Below are positions 26,077 to 34,646 of a stretch of DNA of 64,000 nucleotides, one piece after another. The translations under genes were made by a program, and so were the position numbers. Within the stretch, counting starts at the first letter, position 1; every line of letters starts with the position of its first letter. The notes below the pieces were generated by a model. It was not told the origin of the DNA. It ran no database searches and saw only the letters and a program-made list of their open reading frames with translations. The DNA is from an uncultured Eubacteriales bacterium (GTDB lineage Bacteria; Bacillota; Clostridia; Oscillospirales; Oscillospiraceae), in contig URDJ01000007.1 of NCBI GenBank assembly GCA_900546615.1, forward strand, positions 1 through 64,000, written 5' to 3'.

Positions 26077-27507
26077 TCAGATGCCGGAAGCGAGCGCCTC
26101 ATCCATGAGAGCCCTGCATCTTCTGTAATCGTCGGATACCTTTTGCCCATTGAAAGCGGTCATGACCACGAGCACGACGAGACCTGTCCCGCAGCCGGGC
26201 CAGAAGGGGACTACGCCGAAGGGTTGGCCGGAGAAATGCCAGACAGCGGCGACCAGCCCGCCGACCAGCATGGACCAGAAAGCGGAACGCTTGTCCACCT
26301 TGTGCCAGTAGACCGAGATTACCAGCACCATGCCCGCCACGGCGCGTATCTGGAAGGCTCCGTTCATCTGGTCGAGTATGGAGGTGGCGTAGATGCCGAG
26401 GAATGTAGCGACGGCGCCGATGCCGGCGATCGCCCGCTTCGAAAAGCGGAGCTGCTGCCTGTCTGTGGCGTTTTTGCGCAGGAAGGTGAGGTAAAAGTCG
26501 CGCGTGAGCGTGGTGGAGAGCGTGAGCAGCAGCGCCGGAGCGGTGGAGAACACGGCGGCGATTATCGCCATGCATCCCAGAGCGCCGATGAAGGGGCCGA
26601 AGCCGTCGGCCACGGTATAGAAGATGGTGCCCGGCTCCGCCTCGGGGTACAGCAGCCGCCCGAAAACGCCGATGAGCGCGGGGAAACAGGCAAAGATGAT
26701 GACCAGTACGGCTGCGAGCGAGACGCCGAGGTTTGCCGCGCGCTTGCTCTTTGCACTGTAAATGTTGGCGACAAGAGTGGACGACAGTATAAACGCAAAC
26801 ATGCTGCCCGCGGCGTTCCCGACGACGGTGCCCAGGCTGGGCTGGGCAACGCTCAGATAACTCGAGCCAAGCACCTCGCGGACAGTATCCAGCCCGTCGG
26901 CGCGGTGCCATGCAAGTATGCCGACGACTAGACAGCCGATGTAGAGGAAGCTCGAGTGCACCACATTCATTGCGGCAATGCCCTTCAGCCCAACGAGCGC
27001 CTGTATGACAAATACCGCGCCCATGACCCAGGTCATGACGGTCACGTCCGCGCCTATCATGGGAGCGAGGATGTTGGCAGCCGCCTTCGGCTGCATGGCG
27101 AAGATGATGCCGTATACCACAAGCACGATGACCATGACGACGGTGCGGCAGCGCCGGCAGTCGAAGCGGAATTCAAAGGCCTCTGAAACGGAGTATGCCC
27201 CGTGATATCCGGCGGCGCGATACAGTTTGCTCACGGTGAATATGAAGATGAATACGCCCACCGCCTGGCCCCAGTTCGTCCAGGCCGAGGAGATGCCTAT
27301 GCTGTAGGCGGTCTGAGCACTGCCGACGGTACTTGAGCCGGCGATCATCTCGCCGAACATTGTAAAACAGATGAGGACTGTGCCCATCTCCTTACGGCCG
27401 ACAAAAAAGGAACTGATATCGTTCCTGGCCCTGGCCCGGCTGCTCAGATACCAGCCCACAGCCGTCGTCAGCACGATATATCCGACCACCATCAAAAGCT
27501 CCGCCAT
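26077..27507 (-). CDS. Sodium:solute symporter (SSS family)
   Basis: This is a 476-residue membrane protein with about thirteen hydrophobic helices. SSS features include SSFFVGRKEMG, the MFGEMIAGSSTVGSAQTAY stretch in the first sodium-site region, and PALLLTLSTTLTRDFY. It co-transports an organic solute with sodium; the substrate cannot be read. GGGGGA lies six bases before ATG 27507, while ATG 27522 has no ribosome site. It is divergent from a LysR regulator, the usual arrangement for a regulator and its transporter target. Confidence 0.88.
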   Translation of the reverse strand: MAELLMVVGYIVLTTAVGWYLSSRARARNDISSFFVGRKEMGTVLICFTMFGEMIAGSSTVGSAQTAYSIGISSAWTNWGQAVGVFIFIFTVSKLYRAAGYHGAYSVSEAFEFRFDCRRCRTVVMVIVLVVYGIIFAMQPKAAANILAPMIGADVTVMTWVMGAVFVIQALVGLKGIAAMNVVHSSFLYIGCLVVGILAWHRADGLDTVREVLGSSYLSVAQPSLGTVVGNAAGSMFAFILSSTLVANIYSAKSKRAANLGVSLAAVLVIIFACFPALIGVFGRLLYPEAEPGTIFYTVADGFGPFIGALGCMAIIAAVFSTAPALLLTLSTTLTRDFYLTFLRKNATDRQQLRFSKRAIAGIGAVATFLGIYATSILDQMNGAFQIRAVAGMVLVISVYWHKVDKRSAFWSMLVGGLVAAVWHFSGQPFGVVPFWPGCGTGLVVLVVMTAFNGQKVSDDYRRCRALMDEALASGI

Positions 27508-27561
27508 GCAGATATCCCCCATTGAAAACTAATCACATTTTTAATACCACGATTCATTTTC

Positions 27562-27591
27562 ATGCACAAGAAACACTGTTTTTTTGTGCAT
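27562..27591. promoter_or_regulatory. Inverted repeat in the symporter/LysR intergenic region
   Basis: ATGCACAA (27562-27569) and TTGTGCAT (27584-27591) form an 8-bp inverted repeat in the AT-rich 259-bp divergent region (27508-27766). It could be an operator or a leader hairpin of the symporter gene. Nothing else clear is seen here apart from the lysR promoter. Confidence 0.4.
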
Positions 27592-27684
27592 TACATAAGC
27601 CGTAGCACAAACAGCGGAACGTAGAAAAAACAACAAATAATTGTGGAATAAACAAAATAGTGGAGCATAGGATAATACTGTTTG

Positions 27685-27713
27685 TTGACAGACGTTCAGT
27701 TGTGTTTTAAACT
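27685..27713 (+). promoter_or_regulatory. lysR-type gene promoter
   Basis: TTGACA (27685-27690) is followed after 17 bases by TAAACT (27708-27713), upstream of the LysR-family gene. Confidence 0.5.
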
Positions 27714-27766
27714 CAAAGAATAAGTGCAGAAAAGTAAGCCAAAATCGGAGATAAAACGGAGCAAAA

Positions 27767-28672
27767 ATGGTCATAAATCAGCTCAGATATTTTCTGGCCG
27801 TATGCAAATGCGGAAGCATGGCGGAGGCGGCCAAGAGCCTGCATATCACGCAGCAGGGGATAAGTATAGCGCTCAGGCGGCTCGAGGCGGAGATGGGCAG
27901 GAGCCTGTTCTACCACAAGTCAAGGGGCGTGGTGCTCACCCAGTTCGGCATGGCCTTTCGGGACGAGGCGGAGATAATCATCACGCACGTAAACAAGCTC
28001 TACGAGCTGTGCAAGACCTACGAGGGCGACGGCAAGGTGGAGATAACGGTGGCCATAACGAGGCACCAGCTGCCAAAGCAGCCTGTGAGCCTCCAGCAGC
28101 TTCTGCTGGTTCCGCCGAGTGAGTACAAGGTGGGTATCGTGAACGAGTATTCCAACATCTGTGCTGACATGGTGTACGAGGGCGGCGCGCTGTTCGGACT
28201 GGTCTACGGCGACTACAGCGCTGAGAAGTTCGACATGACGCCGCTTGAGGAAGCGGGAGCACAGCCGGATACGGCGGAATACGTCTTTGTCGTGAACCGC
28301 GACAGCCGCTTTGCCGCGCGGGATACAATTACTATAAAGGAGCTGGACGGCGTGCCTCTGCTGGTGCCGGATACGCTCACGAGGCCGAGCATAGCGATAG
28401 CGGAGCTGTTCCGCAAGCACAATGCGAGGCTGAACGTAGCCTATGAGTACAGCTGGCCGAGACAGGCGATAGACATAGTTGCCAATAACCCAAGCCTCGT
28501 GGCCAGGACCATGCTGTCCGACGTCACAGAGACAGACCGCGAGAGGGTGAAGCCTCTGAGACTCGAGGATGAGGCCCTCCGCATGCCCTTCAATCTTATA
28601 GTCAAGAAGGGCAGGAAGCTGACGGTGCACGAGCAGCTGTTCAGGCACCTGATACTGGACTGCTACAGATAA
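27767..28672 (+). CDS. LysR-family transcriptional regulator
   Basis: This 301-residue protein has a standard LysR winged helix at 1-60 (LRYFLAVCKCGSMAEAAKSL, ITQQGISIALRRLEAEMG, LFYHKSRGVVLTQFG) and a periplasmic-binding-like effector domain (about 90-300). ATG 27767 follows ACGGAG. It is divergent from the sodium symporter and probably controls it in response to the transported solute or a derivative. Confidence 0.9.
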   Translation: MVINQLRYFLAVCKCGSMAEAAKSLHITQQGISIALRRLEAEMGRSLFYHKSRGVVLTQFGMAFRDEAEIIITHVNKLYELCKTYEGDGKVEITVAITRHQLPKQPVSLQQLLLVPPSEYKVGIVNEYSNICADMVYEGGALFGLVYGDYSAEKFDMTPLEEAGAQPDTAEYVFVVNRDSRFAARDTITIKELDGVPLLVPDTLTRPSIAIAELFRKHNARLNVAYEYSWPRQAIDIVANNPSLVARTMLSDVTETDRERVKPLRLEDEALRMPFNLIVKKGRKLTVHEQLFRHLILDCYR

Positions 28673-28676
28673 AAAT

Positions 28677-28713
28677 AAGGCTTACAGCCCGGAAATGAGC
28701 TGTAAGCCTTTTT
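28677..28713. terminator. Bidirectional terminator between lysR-type gene and CNNM gene
   Basis: AAGGCTTACAGC (28677-28688) pairs with GCTGTAAGCCTT (28699-28710) and is followed by a T-run. It serves the rightward regulator and the convergent CNNM gene. Confidence 0.85.
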
Positions 28714-28726
28714 GTCTTTGATGATA

Positions 28727-29983
28727 TTATTTCTCGTCCCCGTTGTCGAGCGGGGGCAGTTTTTTTATCTCGGCCTCCGTGACCCTGCGGCTGTCCACGG
28801 AGAGGACGGTGAAGCGCAGGCCGTCGAAGATGAAGTTGTCGCCGGGCTTGGGTATGCGGCCGAGCTGTTCCATAATCCAGCCGCTGAGCGTGACGCTCTC
28901 GCTCTCGCAGGCGAGGTCGAAGCGCTCAAATATCTCGTCCAGCTCGGCGGAGCCGCTGACCCTGTAGCTGTCCTCACCCGTCTGGTGCAGCTCCTCCACG
29001 ACCTCATCGTGCTCGTCCCAGATGTCGCCGACCAGTTCCTCGAGGATATCTTCCATCGTGACGATGCCGAGCGTGCCGCCGTATTCGTCCGTCACGACGG
29101 CCATGTGTGCCTTGGCCTTTTGGAGCGTTTTGAGCAGGGCGCTTATTCTGATGCTGGGGGGGACGTATACGGGCTGAGACATGATGGATGCAAGCCCGCC
29201 CTCGCCGATGCCGCAGTCGTAGAAATCCTTCTGATGCACTACGCCGACGATGTTGTCGATGCTGCCCTCGTAGACAGGCAGGCGGGAGAAGCGGGAACTG
29301 CGGAAAGCCGACGCGACGGTCTCGGCGTCGGCATCGAGGGGCACAGCCTCGAGATCGACGCGCGGGGTGAGTATGTCACCGGCCTCCTGCTCCGTGAACT
29401 CGAGCGCGCTGCGCAGCAGCTCGACCTCGTCGCTGTCTATGCCGCCGCCCTCGCCGGCCTCATCGACTATGACTGAAAGCTCCTCCTGAGTCATGCTGCG
29501 GTCGTCCTTAACGCGGAACAGCTTGGAAATGAGCTTTTTCCACAGACCGAAGATCCAGCTCAGGGGCAGGAGTATCCACATAAAGAGCTTGAGCAGCGGG
29601 GCCGAGAACCTCGCAAAGCCCTCCGGCGCTTCCTTGGCCACGCTCTTGGGCGTGATCTCGCCAAAGATGAGCACTACGATGGTCACGACGATGGTGGAGA
29701 TCGACGCGCCCTTGTCGGGGTCGTTGAGCAGTTGGATGAACATGACTGTTCCGATGGAGGACGTGGCGATGTTCACGATGTTGTTGCCTATGAGCAGGGT
29801 AGAGAGCAGCCTGTCGAAATCCGAGGCAAGCTTGAGGACCTCCGCCGCTCGCTTGTCGCCGCGCTCTGCGTCTGCCTTTAGCCTCGCGCGGTTCAGGGAC
29901 GAGAACGCGGTCTCCGTGGCGGAAAAATATGCGGAAAACGTCACGAGGACGACCATTATCAGTATGCTTGTGAGATACTCCAT
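28727..29983 (-). CDS. CNNM/CorC-type membrane protein (DUF21, CBS pair, CorC_HlyC domain)
   Basis: This 418-residue protein has the full hemolysin-C/CorC layout: an N-terminal DUF21 membrane domain (about 1-190; VTFSAYFSATETAFSSLNRARL), a cytosolic CBS pair (about 200-330; MTQEELSVIVDEAG precedes, DEYGGTLGIVTMEDILEELVG lies in the second CBS) and a C-terminal CorC_HlyC domain. Family members export or regulate magnesium and related divalent cations. ATG 29983 has GGAGG upstream. The gene is preceded by a long structured leader, which points to regulation by early transcription termination, possibly by a metal. Confidence 0.9.
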   Translation of the reverse strand: MEYLTSILIMVVLVTFSAYFSATETAFSSLNRARLKADAERGDKRAAEVLKLASDFDRLLSTLLIGNNIVNIATSSIGTVMFIQLLNDPDKGASISTIVVTIVVLIFGEITPKSVAKEAPEGFARFSAPLLKLFMWILLPLSWIFGLWKKLISKLFRVKDDRSMTQEELSVIVDEAGEGGGIDSDEVELLRSALEFTEQEAGDILTPRVDLEAVPLDADAETVASAFRSSRFSRLPVYEGSIDNIVGVVHQKDFYDCGIGEGGLASIMSQPVYVPPSIRISALLKTLQKAKAHMAVVTDEYGGTLGIVTMEDILEELVGDIWDEHDEVVEELHQTGEDSYRVSGSAELDEIFERFDLACESESVTLSGWIMEQLGRIPKPGDNFIFDGLRFTVLSVDSRRVTEAEIKKLPPLDNGDEK

Positions 29984-30172
29984 AGTCTATGTAAGACCTC
30001 CAGAAATTCAAGTGAGAATGTAAAAATGGGCGCAAAAAAGCGCACCTGTACTAAAATCAGCACAGATATGCGCAGCTCAGACTATATAGACGCAAATGAC
30101 AATCGCTACTGTCGCTGTCCTCCATGAGGCCGGTAACTCTCCTTTCAAGTCAGGCCCCGCCCTGCGGAGCCT
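29984..30172 (-). ncRNA. Structured 5' leader of the CNNM gene, riboswitch candidate of unrecognised class
   Basis: The predicted transcript begins near 30172 and runs about 190 nt before the start codon. Its first hairpin pairs GGCTCCGC with GCGGGGCC (30171-30164 with 30160-30153). A central region contains CCTC/GAGG and GACA/TGTC helices. An intrinsic terminator follows at 30073-30034, then a spacer and the ribosome site. The arrangement matches a riboswitch controlling elongation. I looked for M-box and yybP-ykoY consensus elements and did not find a convincing match, so the class and ligand are open. Confidence 0.6.
30034..30073 (-). terminator. Intrinsic terminator inside the CNNM leader
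   Basis: On the minus strand GCGCAT (30073-30068) and CTGTGCT (30065-30059) pair with AGTACAG (30052-30046) and GTGCGC (30045-30040), with G-U pairs and a 2-nt bulge. Six T residues (30039-30034) follow immediately, about 100 nt into the transcript. Confidence 0.8.
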
Positions 30173-30178
30173 TGTGGA

Positions 30179-30207
30179 ATTATATAACACGCGCCGCCGC
30201 TTGTCAA
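30179..30207 (-). promoter_or_regulatory. Consensus promoter of the CNNM transcription unit
   Basis: TTGACA (30207-30202) and TATAAT (30184-30179) on the minus strand are both perfect and 17 bases apart. The predicted start is near 30172. Confidence 0.85.
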
Positions 30208-30281
30208 GCAAAAATACCGCGGCGCGCCGTTGCTTAAATGGGAAGGACATGATAAAATGCTGGTCGAGAGGGGGTCGGAGA

Positions 30282-31013
30282 ATGAGAAAGCCTGAGATGA
30301 TACTGTTCGACTACGGCCATACGCTCTGCTACGAGCCGGTGCAGGACTACCTGAGGGGCTGGCAGGCGGCCATGGAGCACGCCGTCGCGAACCCGCGCGG
30401 CATAACGGCCGAGGCGCTGTACGAGTACAGCCGCGAGGTCTACGCGGGGCTGTTCCGGCAGCTGCGCCCGCTGGAGCTGGAGACGGATGGGCTGAAGCTC
30501 GACGAGTGCATATACGACCAGCTCGGTCTCAGGTTCGACCTGCCCATGCAGGAGCTGGAATACCTGCGCTGGTGCGCCACGGAGCCGATCTATCCCATGG
30601 AGGGCATAGAGGACTTCCTGGGCCTGTGCGCGCAGCTGGGTATAAGGACCGGGGTCATAAGCAACCTTTCGTTCTCCGGCGGGACGCTCGTCAGAAGGAT
30701 AAACGAGTGCCTGCCCTTCCACCGCTTCGAGTTCATCGTGGCCTCGAGCGAGTGCGTGTACAGAAAGCCCTCGGAGCACATCTTTAAAAGAGCTCTCGGT
30801 CTCGCCGGGCTGGACGCGGCGGACTGCTGGTTCATTGGAGACGACGTTGAGTGCGACGTAGAGGGCGCGGCGAGGTCGGGACTCTGGCCCGTGTGGTTCA
30901 GATACCCGGTGAAATGCACCTATAAGCCCGAGGCCCCGCACCCGCCGAGATGCGAGCATACGCTGGTAACGTCCTGGGCGGAGCTGGGAGATATCCTGCG
31001 CGGTCTTGAATAA
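30282..31013 (+). CDS. HAD-family hydrolase
   Basis: This is a 243-residue haloacid-dehalogenase superfamily protein. Motif I is ILFDYGHTL with nucleophile D10; the usual second aspartate is glycine, as in a known HAD subgroup. Motif II is GVISNLSFSG, the motif III lysine lies in YRKPSEHIF, and motif IV is FIGDDVECDVEGA. A helical cap lies between. Substrate unknown. ATG 30282 is preceded by GGGGGTCGGAG; the open frame continues upstream through the leader region of the opposite strand but without family similarity. It precedes ruvC by 45 bases. Confidence 0.83.
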   Translation: MRKPEMILFDYGHTLCYEPVQDYLRGWQAAMEHAVANPRGITAEALYEYSREVYAGLFRQLRPLELETDGLKLDECIYDQLGLRFDLPMQELEYLRWCATEPIYPMEGIEDFLGLCAQLGIRTGVISNLSFSGGTLVRRINECLPFHRFEFIVASSECVYRKPSEHIFKRALGLAGLDAADCWFIGDDVECDVEGAARSGLWPVWFRYPVKCTYKPEAPHPPRCEHTLVTSWAELGDILRGLE

Positions 31014-31058
31014 AAAGACGGGCCGTGTTACAATATCCTGTTGAAAGCGGGGCGGCAT

Positions 31059-31574
31059 ATGCGTATACTTGGTATCGACCCCGGCATCGCCATAGTCGGT
31101 TTCGGCGTGGTCGATTCCGAGCGGGGAAAGCAGAGCTTTGTGCGCTGCGGCGTCATAACGACGCCTGCGGGCACCAGCCTGTCCAGCAGACTGGACAGGA
31201 TATACTCCGACATGGACGAGGTGATACGCACCTTCAATCCTGACGCGGCGGCCATCGAGGAGCTGTTCTTTAATACGAATATCACTACCGGCATCTCCGT
31301 CGCGCAGGGCAGGGGAGTCATCCTGCTGGCCTGCTATCGCGCGGGGCTGCCGGTGTTCGAGTACACGCCGCTGCAGGTCAAACAGGCGGTAGTGGGCTAC
31401 GGCAGAGCGGAAAAGAACCAGGTCATCGACATGGTGAAGCGGATATTGAACCTGAAGGCCGTTCCCAAGCCGGACGACGCGGCGGACGCCGTGGCGATAG
31501 CGCTCTGCCACGCGCGGAGCCATACCTCGCTGATAGCGGGAAAGACGGGAGGCAGCGTATGTTCTACCATTTAG
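31059..31574 (+). CDS. ruvC: Holliday junction resolvase RuvC
   Basis: This 171-residue endonuclease resolves Holliday junctions with RuvAB. The acidic catalytic residues lie in ILGIDPGIAIVGFG (D7), AIEELFFNTN (Glu) and PKPDDAADAVAIA (the last aspartates). ATG 31059 begins MRILGIDPG as in homologues. The 3' end overlaps ruvA by 16 bases, giving a compact ruvCAB operon. Confidence 0.96.
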   Translation: MRILGIDPGIAIVGFGVVDSERGKQSFVRCGVITTPAGTSLSSRLDRIYSDMDEVIRTFNPDAAAIEELFFNTNITTGISVAQGRGVILLACYRAGLPVFEYTPLQVKQAVVGYGRAEKNQVIDMVKRILNLKAVPKPDDAADAVAIALCHARSHTSLIAGKTGGSVCSTI

Positions 31575-32164
31575 AGGGCAGGATCGCGGAGCTGATGCAG
31601 GGCGCCGCGGTGGTGGACTGCAACGGGGTCGGTTACCTTGTGAATACAAGCCTGAACACACAGTCGCGTCTGAAGACGGGCGAGCGGGCCAAGCTGTATA
31701 TATCAGAGAGCGTCAGGGAGGACGCTTTTGAGCTGTTCGGCTTCGCGACCAGGAGTGAGAAGCGGAGCTTCGACCTGCTCATTGCGGTGTCGGGCGTGGG
31801 TCCGAAGGCGGCACTGTCGATACTGTCGGCGCATACGCCGGAGGCGCTGACCATGGCGATACTGGCTGGCGATGAGAAAGCGCTGACCGTCGCGCCGGGC
31901 ATAGGGAAGAAGATAGCGCAGAGGGTGATACTGGAGCTGAAGGACAAGCTCGCGAGTGAGAGCGTGGACTTCGAGCTGCCTGTGAAGGCGGGTGTCCCGG
32001 CCTCTGCGGCGGGCGACGGGAAGCTCGCGGACGCGGCGGCGGCGCTGGGCGTGCTGGGCTACGGCCCGGCGGAGATAAATCTGGCGCTCAAGGGCGTGGA
32101 CACGGCCGCGCTGACGACGGAGGAGATAATCAAGGCGGCGCTTAAGAACATGATGAAGAAGTGA
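31559..32164 (+). CDS. ruvA: Holliday junction branch-migration protein RuvA
   Basis: This 201-residue protein has the RuvA order: an N-terminal OB domain (MFYHLEGRIAELMQGAAVVD), the helix-hairpin-helix repeats LLIAVSGVGPKAALSILS and VAPGIGKKIAQRVILELKDKL, a flexible linker, and a C-terminal RuvB-binding domain (DAAAALGVLGYGPAEINLAL). It tetramerises on four-way junctions and loads RuvB. Confidence 0.96.
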   Translation: MFYHLEGRIAELMQGAAVVDCNGVGYLVNTSLNTQSRLKTGERAKLYISESVREDAFELFGFATRSEKRSFDLLIAVSGVGPKAALSILSAHTPEALTMAILAGDEKALTVAPGIGKKIAQRVILELKDKLASESVDFELPVKAGVPASAAGDGKLADAAAALGVLGYGPAEINLALKGVDTAALTTEEIIKAALKNMMKK

Positions 32165-32175
32165 GGTGAGCGCAG

Positions 32176-33222
32176 ATGAGCATCAGTTTTTCCGGTGAAG
32201 CGGAGGAGAGGGTGATAACCTCGACGACGCTGCTGCCGGAGGACGCGGCCGAGGGTTCGCTCAGGCCGAGGACGCTGGGAGAATATATAGGCCAGTCGAA
32301 GGTGAAGGAGAACCTCTCGGTGTTCATAAAGGCGGCGAAGATGCGCGGGGAGCCGCTCGACCACGTACTGCTGCACGGTCCTCCGGGACTGGGCAAGACC
32401 ACGCTCGCGGCGGTCATAGCCAACGAGATGGGCGTGAACATGCGCATGACCTCCGGCCCGTCCATAGGCAAGGCGGGCGACCTCGCGGCGCTTCTGACGA
32501 ATCTGCAGGAGAACGATATCCTGTTCGTGGACGAGATACACAGGCTGGACAGGATGGTGGAGGAGATATTGTACCCGGCGATGGAGGACTACGCCATCGA
32601 CATCATCATCGGCAAGGGGCCGTCGGCGAACTCGATCAGGCTGGAGCTGCCGAGGTTCACGCTCATCGGGGCGACGACACGCTCGGGCCAGCTGACGGCG
32701 CCTTTGAGGGACCGGTTCGGCGTGTCGCTGAGGCTGGAGCTGTATACGGCGGAGGAGCTGACGCAGATCGTGACGCGCAGCGCCGGGATATTGAATATAG
32801 AGATAGAGCCGGCGGGTGCGCGGGAGATCGCGTCGAGGTCGAGAGGCACGCCGAGGATAGCGAACCGTATGCTGAGGAGAGTGCGAGATTTTGCTCAGGT
32901 GAACGCGGGCGGTGTGATAACGAAGGAAGTAGCAGACGACGCGCTTTTGAGGCTGGAGGTGGACAGGGAGGGCCTGGACGCGCTTGACAGGAGGATGCTG
33001 TGGAGCATAATCGAGTATTACGGCGGCGGGCCGGTGGGACTGGAGACGCTGGCGGCGACAATAAACGAGGAGGCCGTGACGCTTGAGGACGTGTACGAGC
33101 CGTACCTGTTGCAGCAGGGCTACCTGACGCGGACGCCGCGGGGCAGATGCGTGACGAGACGAGCATATGAGCACCTTGGTCTTGAGCTGCCGGGGAATGT
33201 GCAGGAGCAGATGGAGCTTTAG
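32176..33222 (+). CDS. ruvB: Holliday junction branch-migration helicase RuvB
   Basis: This is a 348-residue AAA+ motor with Walker [12 protein letters not shown], Walker [11 protein letters not shown], sensor [20 protein letters not shown] and the C-terminal winged helix ending [11 protein letters not shown]. It drives branch migration with RuvA. It lies 11 bases after ruvA with a GTGAGGTGAG ribosome site. Confidence 0.97.
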   Translation: MSISFSGEAEERVITSTTLLPEDAAEGSLRPRTLGEYIGQSKVKENLSVFIKAAKMRGEPLDHVLLHGPPGLGKTTLAAVIANEMGVNMRMTSGPSIGKAGDLAALLTNLQENDILFVDEIHRLDRMVEEILYPAMEDYAIDIIIGKGPSANSIRLELPRFTLIGATTRSGQLTAPLRDRFGVSLRLELYTAEELTQIVTRSAGILNIEIEPAGAREIASRSRGTPRIANRMLRRVRDFAQVNAGGVITKEVADDALLRLEVDREGLDALDRRMLWSIIEYYGGGPVGLETLAATINEEAVTLEDVYEPYLLQQGYLTRTPRGRCVTRRAYEHLGLELPGNVQEQMEL

Positions 33223-33274
33223 AGGCAAAGTTGAAAAAAATATCGGGAATTGTATAGAAAATCGATAAATTGTC

Positions 33275-33302
33275 TTGACTTTCCAAAAGTTTGTAATATA
33301 AT
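33275..33302 (+). promoter_or_regulatory. sigH promoter
   Basis: TTGACT (33275-33280) and TATAAT (33297-33302) are separated by 16 bases, just upstream of the sigma factor gene. Confidence 0.75.
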
Positions 33303-33320
33303 CTGTAATCAGGTTGCGAT

Positions 33321-33914
33321 ATGATAGATTATAATAAATATACTGATCCTGAACTGAGACGGCTCGCGGTCGCCGGGGATACGGCGGCTGAGGAGGAGCT
33401 GATAGAGAGATATACGAAGCTCGTGCGGGTGTGCGCGCGGCCCTACTTTTTGGCGGGTGGGGACAGCGAGGACCTTACGCAGGAAGGCATGCTCGGGCTG
33501 CTGTCGGCGATAAGGAGCTATGACGAGGCAGGCGGGGCGTCGTTCAGGACATATGCAGAAATATGTATACGCAACCGCGTGCTGGAGGCAGTCAAGGCTG
33601 CTTCCCGGAAGAAGCACGAACCGCTCAATGACGGAGTGTCACTGGAATACATCATCCTCTCCGAAGAATCCCGACTCGGCCCTGCGGCGCGGCAGGAGAT
33701 ATTCAGGCGTGCACCTGAGGAACAGGTCCTTGCCAGAGAGAGCGAAAGAGAGTTCTATTCCACGTTTTCGCGGTGTTTGTCCGTTTTTGAGACGAGCGTA
33801 CTTTTCAGGTATCTCGAGGGCGAGTCGTACCGGCAGATAGCCGAGGCGCTCGGGAGCAGTGAGAAGTCGGTAGACAATGCCGTGCAGCGGATCCGCCGCA
33901 AGCTGGCGAGATGA
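33321..33914 (+). CDS. sigH: Sporulation sigma factor SigH (Spo0H type)
   Basis: This 197-residue sigma-70 family factor lacks region 1. Region 2 includes GGDSEDLTQEGMLGLLSAIRSYD and SFRTYAEICIRNRVLEAVK; region 4 includes LSVFETSVLFRYLEG, SYRQIAEALGSSEKSVDNAVQR and RIRRKL. Length and motifs match SigH, which starts the sporulation programme by activating spo0A, spoIIA and other early genes. It has its own vegetative promoter. A distinct ECF factor is unlikely given the size and the ESYRQIAE/KSVDNAVQRIR pattern. Confidence 0.92.
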   Translation: MIDYNKYTDPELRRLAVAGDTAAEEELIERYTKLVRVCARPYFLAGGDSEDLTQEGMLGLLSAIRSYDEAGGASFRTYAEICIRNRVLEAVKAASRKKHEPLNDGVSLEYIILSEESRLGPAARQEIFRRAPEEQVLARESEREFYSTFSRCLSVFETSVLFRYLEGESYRQIAEALGSSEKSVDNAVQRIRRKLAR

Positions 33915-33992
33915 CCCATCCCAGGCGACATCAGCAGGAGCTGAACGCAATAAAAGCCGAGAGGCAAGAATCATCAAAAGAGAGGGTACAAA

Positions 33993-34280
33993 ATGTTTGA
34001 AGACAAAGTCCTAGTGTGCAAAGAGTGCGGCCAGGAGTTCGTGTTCTCCGCCGGTGAGCAGGAGTTCTACGCCGAGCGCGGTTTCCAGAACGAGCCGCAG
34101 CGCTGCAAGCCCTGCCGCGATGCCCGCAAGAACGCGGCCCGTGGTCCTCGTGAGTTTTTCACGGCTGTCTGCGCGATGTGCGGCGGCGAGGCGAAGGTCC
34201 CCTTTGAGCCTAAGTCTGACCGTCCCGTGTACTGCAGCGAGTGCTTCGCGAAGATCCGCGAGCAGCAGAGCAACGCCTGA
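33993..34280 (+). CDS. Small zinc-ribbon protein (double CxxC)
   Basis: This 95-residue soluble protein has two pairs of cysteine motifs: CKECGQEF near the start, CKPCRDARKNAARGPREF in the middle, and CAMCGGEA then CSECFAKI near the end. It resembles Firmicute zinc-ribbon proteins of the CXXC-20-CXXC type whose role is not established. Codon use is strongly biased, suggesting high expression. A strong ribosome site and a terminator frame it as a single-gene unit. Confidence 0.82.
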   Translation: MFEDKVLVCKECGQEFVFSAGEQEFYAERGFQNEPQRCKPCRDARKNAARGPREFFTAVCAMCGGEAKVPFEPKSDRPVYCSECFAKIREQQSNA

Positions 34281-34297
34281 GTATAAAGGCAGCAAGA

Positions 34298-34330
34298 CGA
34301 ATGGGACGGCGAGTACGTCCCATTCGTTTT
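34298..34330 (+). terminator. Terminator after the zinc-ribbon gene
   Basis: CGAATGGGACG (34298-34308) pairs perfectly with CGTCCCATTCG (34316-34326), followed by TTTT. Confidence 0.85.
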
Positions 34331-34360
34331 AGTTTATAATGAAACTACGGAGGAACAGCA

Positions 34361-34564
34361 ATGTTTGAGATCACAAAGGAGACAATGATATCCGATATAC
34401 TCGAGAACGCGCCGCAGGCCATGCCGGCGTTCCAGAGCATCGGCATGCACTGCCTGGGCTGTGCGCTGGCCAGCGGCGAGACGCTGGAGCAGGCGTGCTA
34501 TGCGCACGAGGTAGACCCGGACCAGTTCCTGGCGGACCTCAAGGCGTATCTGGCAATGTGCTGA
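34361..34564 (+). CDS. DUF1858-domain protein
   Basis: This 67-residue protein is a stand-alone DUF1858 domain: MFEITKETMISDIL, AMPAFQSIGMHCLGCALASGETLEQAC and an alpha-helical end. The HCLGC motif is the conserved signature found in ScdA N termini and hybrid-cluster-linked proteins, where a role in iron-sulfur or redox chemistry is suspected but unproven. It is a single-gene unit between two hairpins. Confidence 0.85.
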   Translation: MFEITKETMISDILENAPQAMPAFQSIGMHCLGCALASGETLEQACYAHEVDPDQFLADLKAYLAMC

Positions 34565-34591
34565 CTGAGCAGCGGGTAAAAGGATAAGACC

Positions 34592-34636
34592 ATCGCCGCA
34601 CCGACGCCTGGCAACGGGCGGGCCGGGTGCGGCGAT
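34592..34636 (+). terminator. Terminator between the DUF1858 gene and trmK
   Basis: ATCGCCGCACC (34592-34602) pairs with GGTGCGGCGAT (34626-34636), followed by ATTTATT. It ends only about ten bases before the trmK start, so trmK expression probably depends on readthrough or a promoter within this short region. Confidence 0.65.
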
Positions 34637-34646
34637 ATTTATTGCA

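Noticed and set aside
29984-30172. M-box or yybP-ykoY riboswitch identification
   Set aside because: I compared the leader with the conserved cores I remember for these classes and found only scattered short matches. The element is therefore reported without a class.
30096-30281. N-terminal extension of the HAD hydrolase gene
   Set aside because: The extension runs through the structured leader and promoter of the opposite CNNM gene. The family N terminus and the ribosome site both point to ATG 30282.
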